Origin: an uncultured Rhodospirillales bacterium
GTDB taxonomy: Bacteria > Pseudomonadota > Alphaproteobacteria > CALMVH01
NCBI GenBank assembly: GCA_937873165.1
Contig: CALMVH010000028.1
Location: forward strand, 1-5,326
DNA length: 5,326 bases
Direction of reading: 5' to 3'
The notes under the pieces were generated by a model, which saw only the letters and a program-made list of their open reading frames with translations, did not search any database and had not been told where the DNA came from. The position numbers were made by a program, and so were the translations under genes. Position 1 is the stretch's first letter. Each line of letters starts with the position of its first letter. Positions 5,130 through 5,326 of the stretch are shown in pieces.

Positions 5130-5326
5130 CTATAGCCGCATCGCCTGTTTGCCCGCCGCCGATGGATCGGCACCCATCAACACCGCCAAATCGCCGCGAC
5201 GCGGGGCAGGTGCGCGTTTGCCCGCTAGCACTACATGCGCTGGCGGGTGTTCGCGCCAATAGGTTGTCAGGACCGTTGCCTCCTCCATCGTCATCGCGTT
5301 GATCTGCGGAAAGGTATACCCGCAGG
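5130..5326 (-). CDS. C-terminus of a small phage protein, possible tail assembly chaperone (partial)
   Basis: The last 64 residues of a gene that enters from the right edge. The sequence reads GYTFPQINAMTMEEATVLTT (residues 2-21), then YWREHPPAHVV and a basic Ala/Pro-rich tail ending at TAG. The 'F-x-x-I-x-x-M-T-x-x-E' segment followed by a tryptophan helix resembles small proteins that sit just before the tape measure in alphaproteobacterial prophages, where tail assembly chaperones are encoded. The low codon randomness and sensible protein composition favour this frame over the overlapping -1 frame. The N-terminus is outside the window, so the family cannot be confirmed; the chaperone role rests on position. 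Confidence 0.6.
   Translation of the reverse strand, partial: CGYTFPQINAMTMEEATVLTTYWREHPPAHVVLAGKRAPAPRRGDLAVLMGADPSAAGKQAMRL

Noticed and set aside
1..5326. Search for a CRISPR array, tRNA, insertion sequence ends or phage attachment site
   Set aside because: No regularly spaced repeats, cloverleaf, transposase or integrase motifs or long terminal repeats are visible; the window is interior to a tail operon.

Overview
The window is part of the tail-assembly module of a lambda-like siphophage, prophage or gene-transfer-agent-type element. Every gene I can support is on the minus strand, so transcription runs from right to left. In that direction the order is: the 3' end of a small protein that may be a tail assembly chaperone, a tape measure protein, a DUF2460 distal-tail protein, a DUF2163 hub protein, an OmpA-domain periplasmic protein, an NlpC/P60 cell-wall peptidase, and a large J-like tail tip protein that runs off the left edge. 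The DUF2460, DUF2163, NlpC/P60, tail-tip order is the one known from the Rhodobacter capsulatus gene transfer agent and related alphaproteobacterial prophages. It parallels lambda H-M-L-K-J. The GC-rich sequence and these families suggest an alphaproteobacterium. Acetobacteraceae (acetic acid bacteria and relatives) seem likely from the flavour of the proteins, but that is an inference and not a database result.

Region by region: 5130-5326 is the C-terminus of the small protein. 4992-5129 is a 138-base gap. 3729-4991 is the tape measure, 3151-3732 is DUF2460 and 2282-3154 is DUF2163; these three are joined by 4-base stop/start overlaps (ATGA, then GTGA), as expected for translational coupling. 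2219-2281 is a leader, and 1820-2218 encodes the secreted OmpA-domain protein. 1773-1796 is a strong intrinsic terminator reading leftward. 1308-1754 is the NlpC/P60 peptidase, and 1-1303 is the tail tip gene, which starts 4 bases after the peptidase stop. The tail tip gene has no stop codon within the window.

The tail genes are standard: a ruler sets tail length, DUF2460 and DUF2163 cap the tube and form the hub, the peptidase opens the cell wall during DNA entry, and the J-like protein forms the tip. The OmpA-domain gene is the exception. It carries a Sec signal peptide and a peptidoglycan-binding domain. It is flanked by the only noncoding spacers in the tape-measure-to-tip part of the operon, and it is followed by a terminator that should limit transcription of the peptidase and tip genes. 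This is the layout of a 'moron', an extra gene carried inside a phage operon for use in the host. All large plus-strand reading frames look like shadows. I see no tRNA, CRISPR array, insertion sequence or attachment site.
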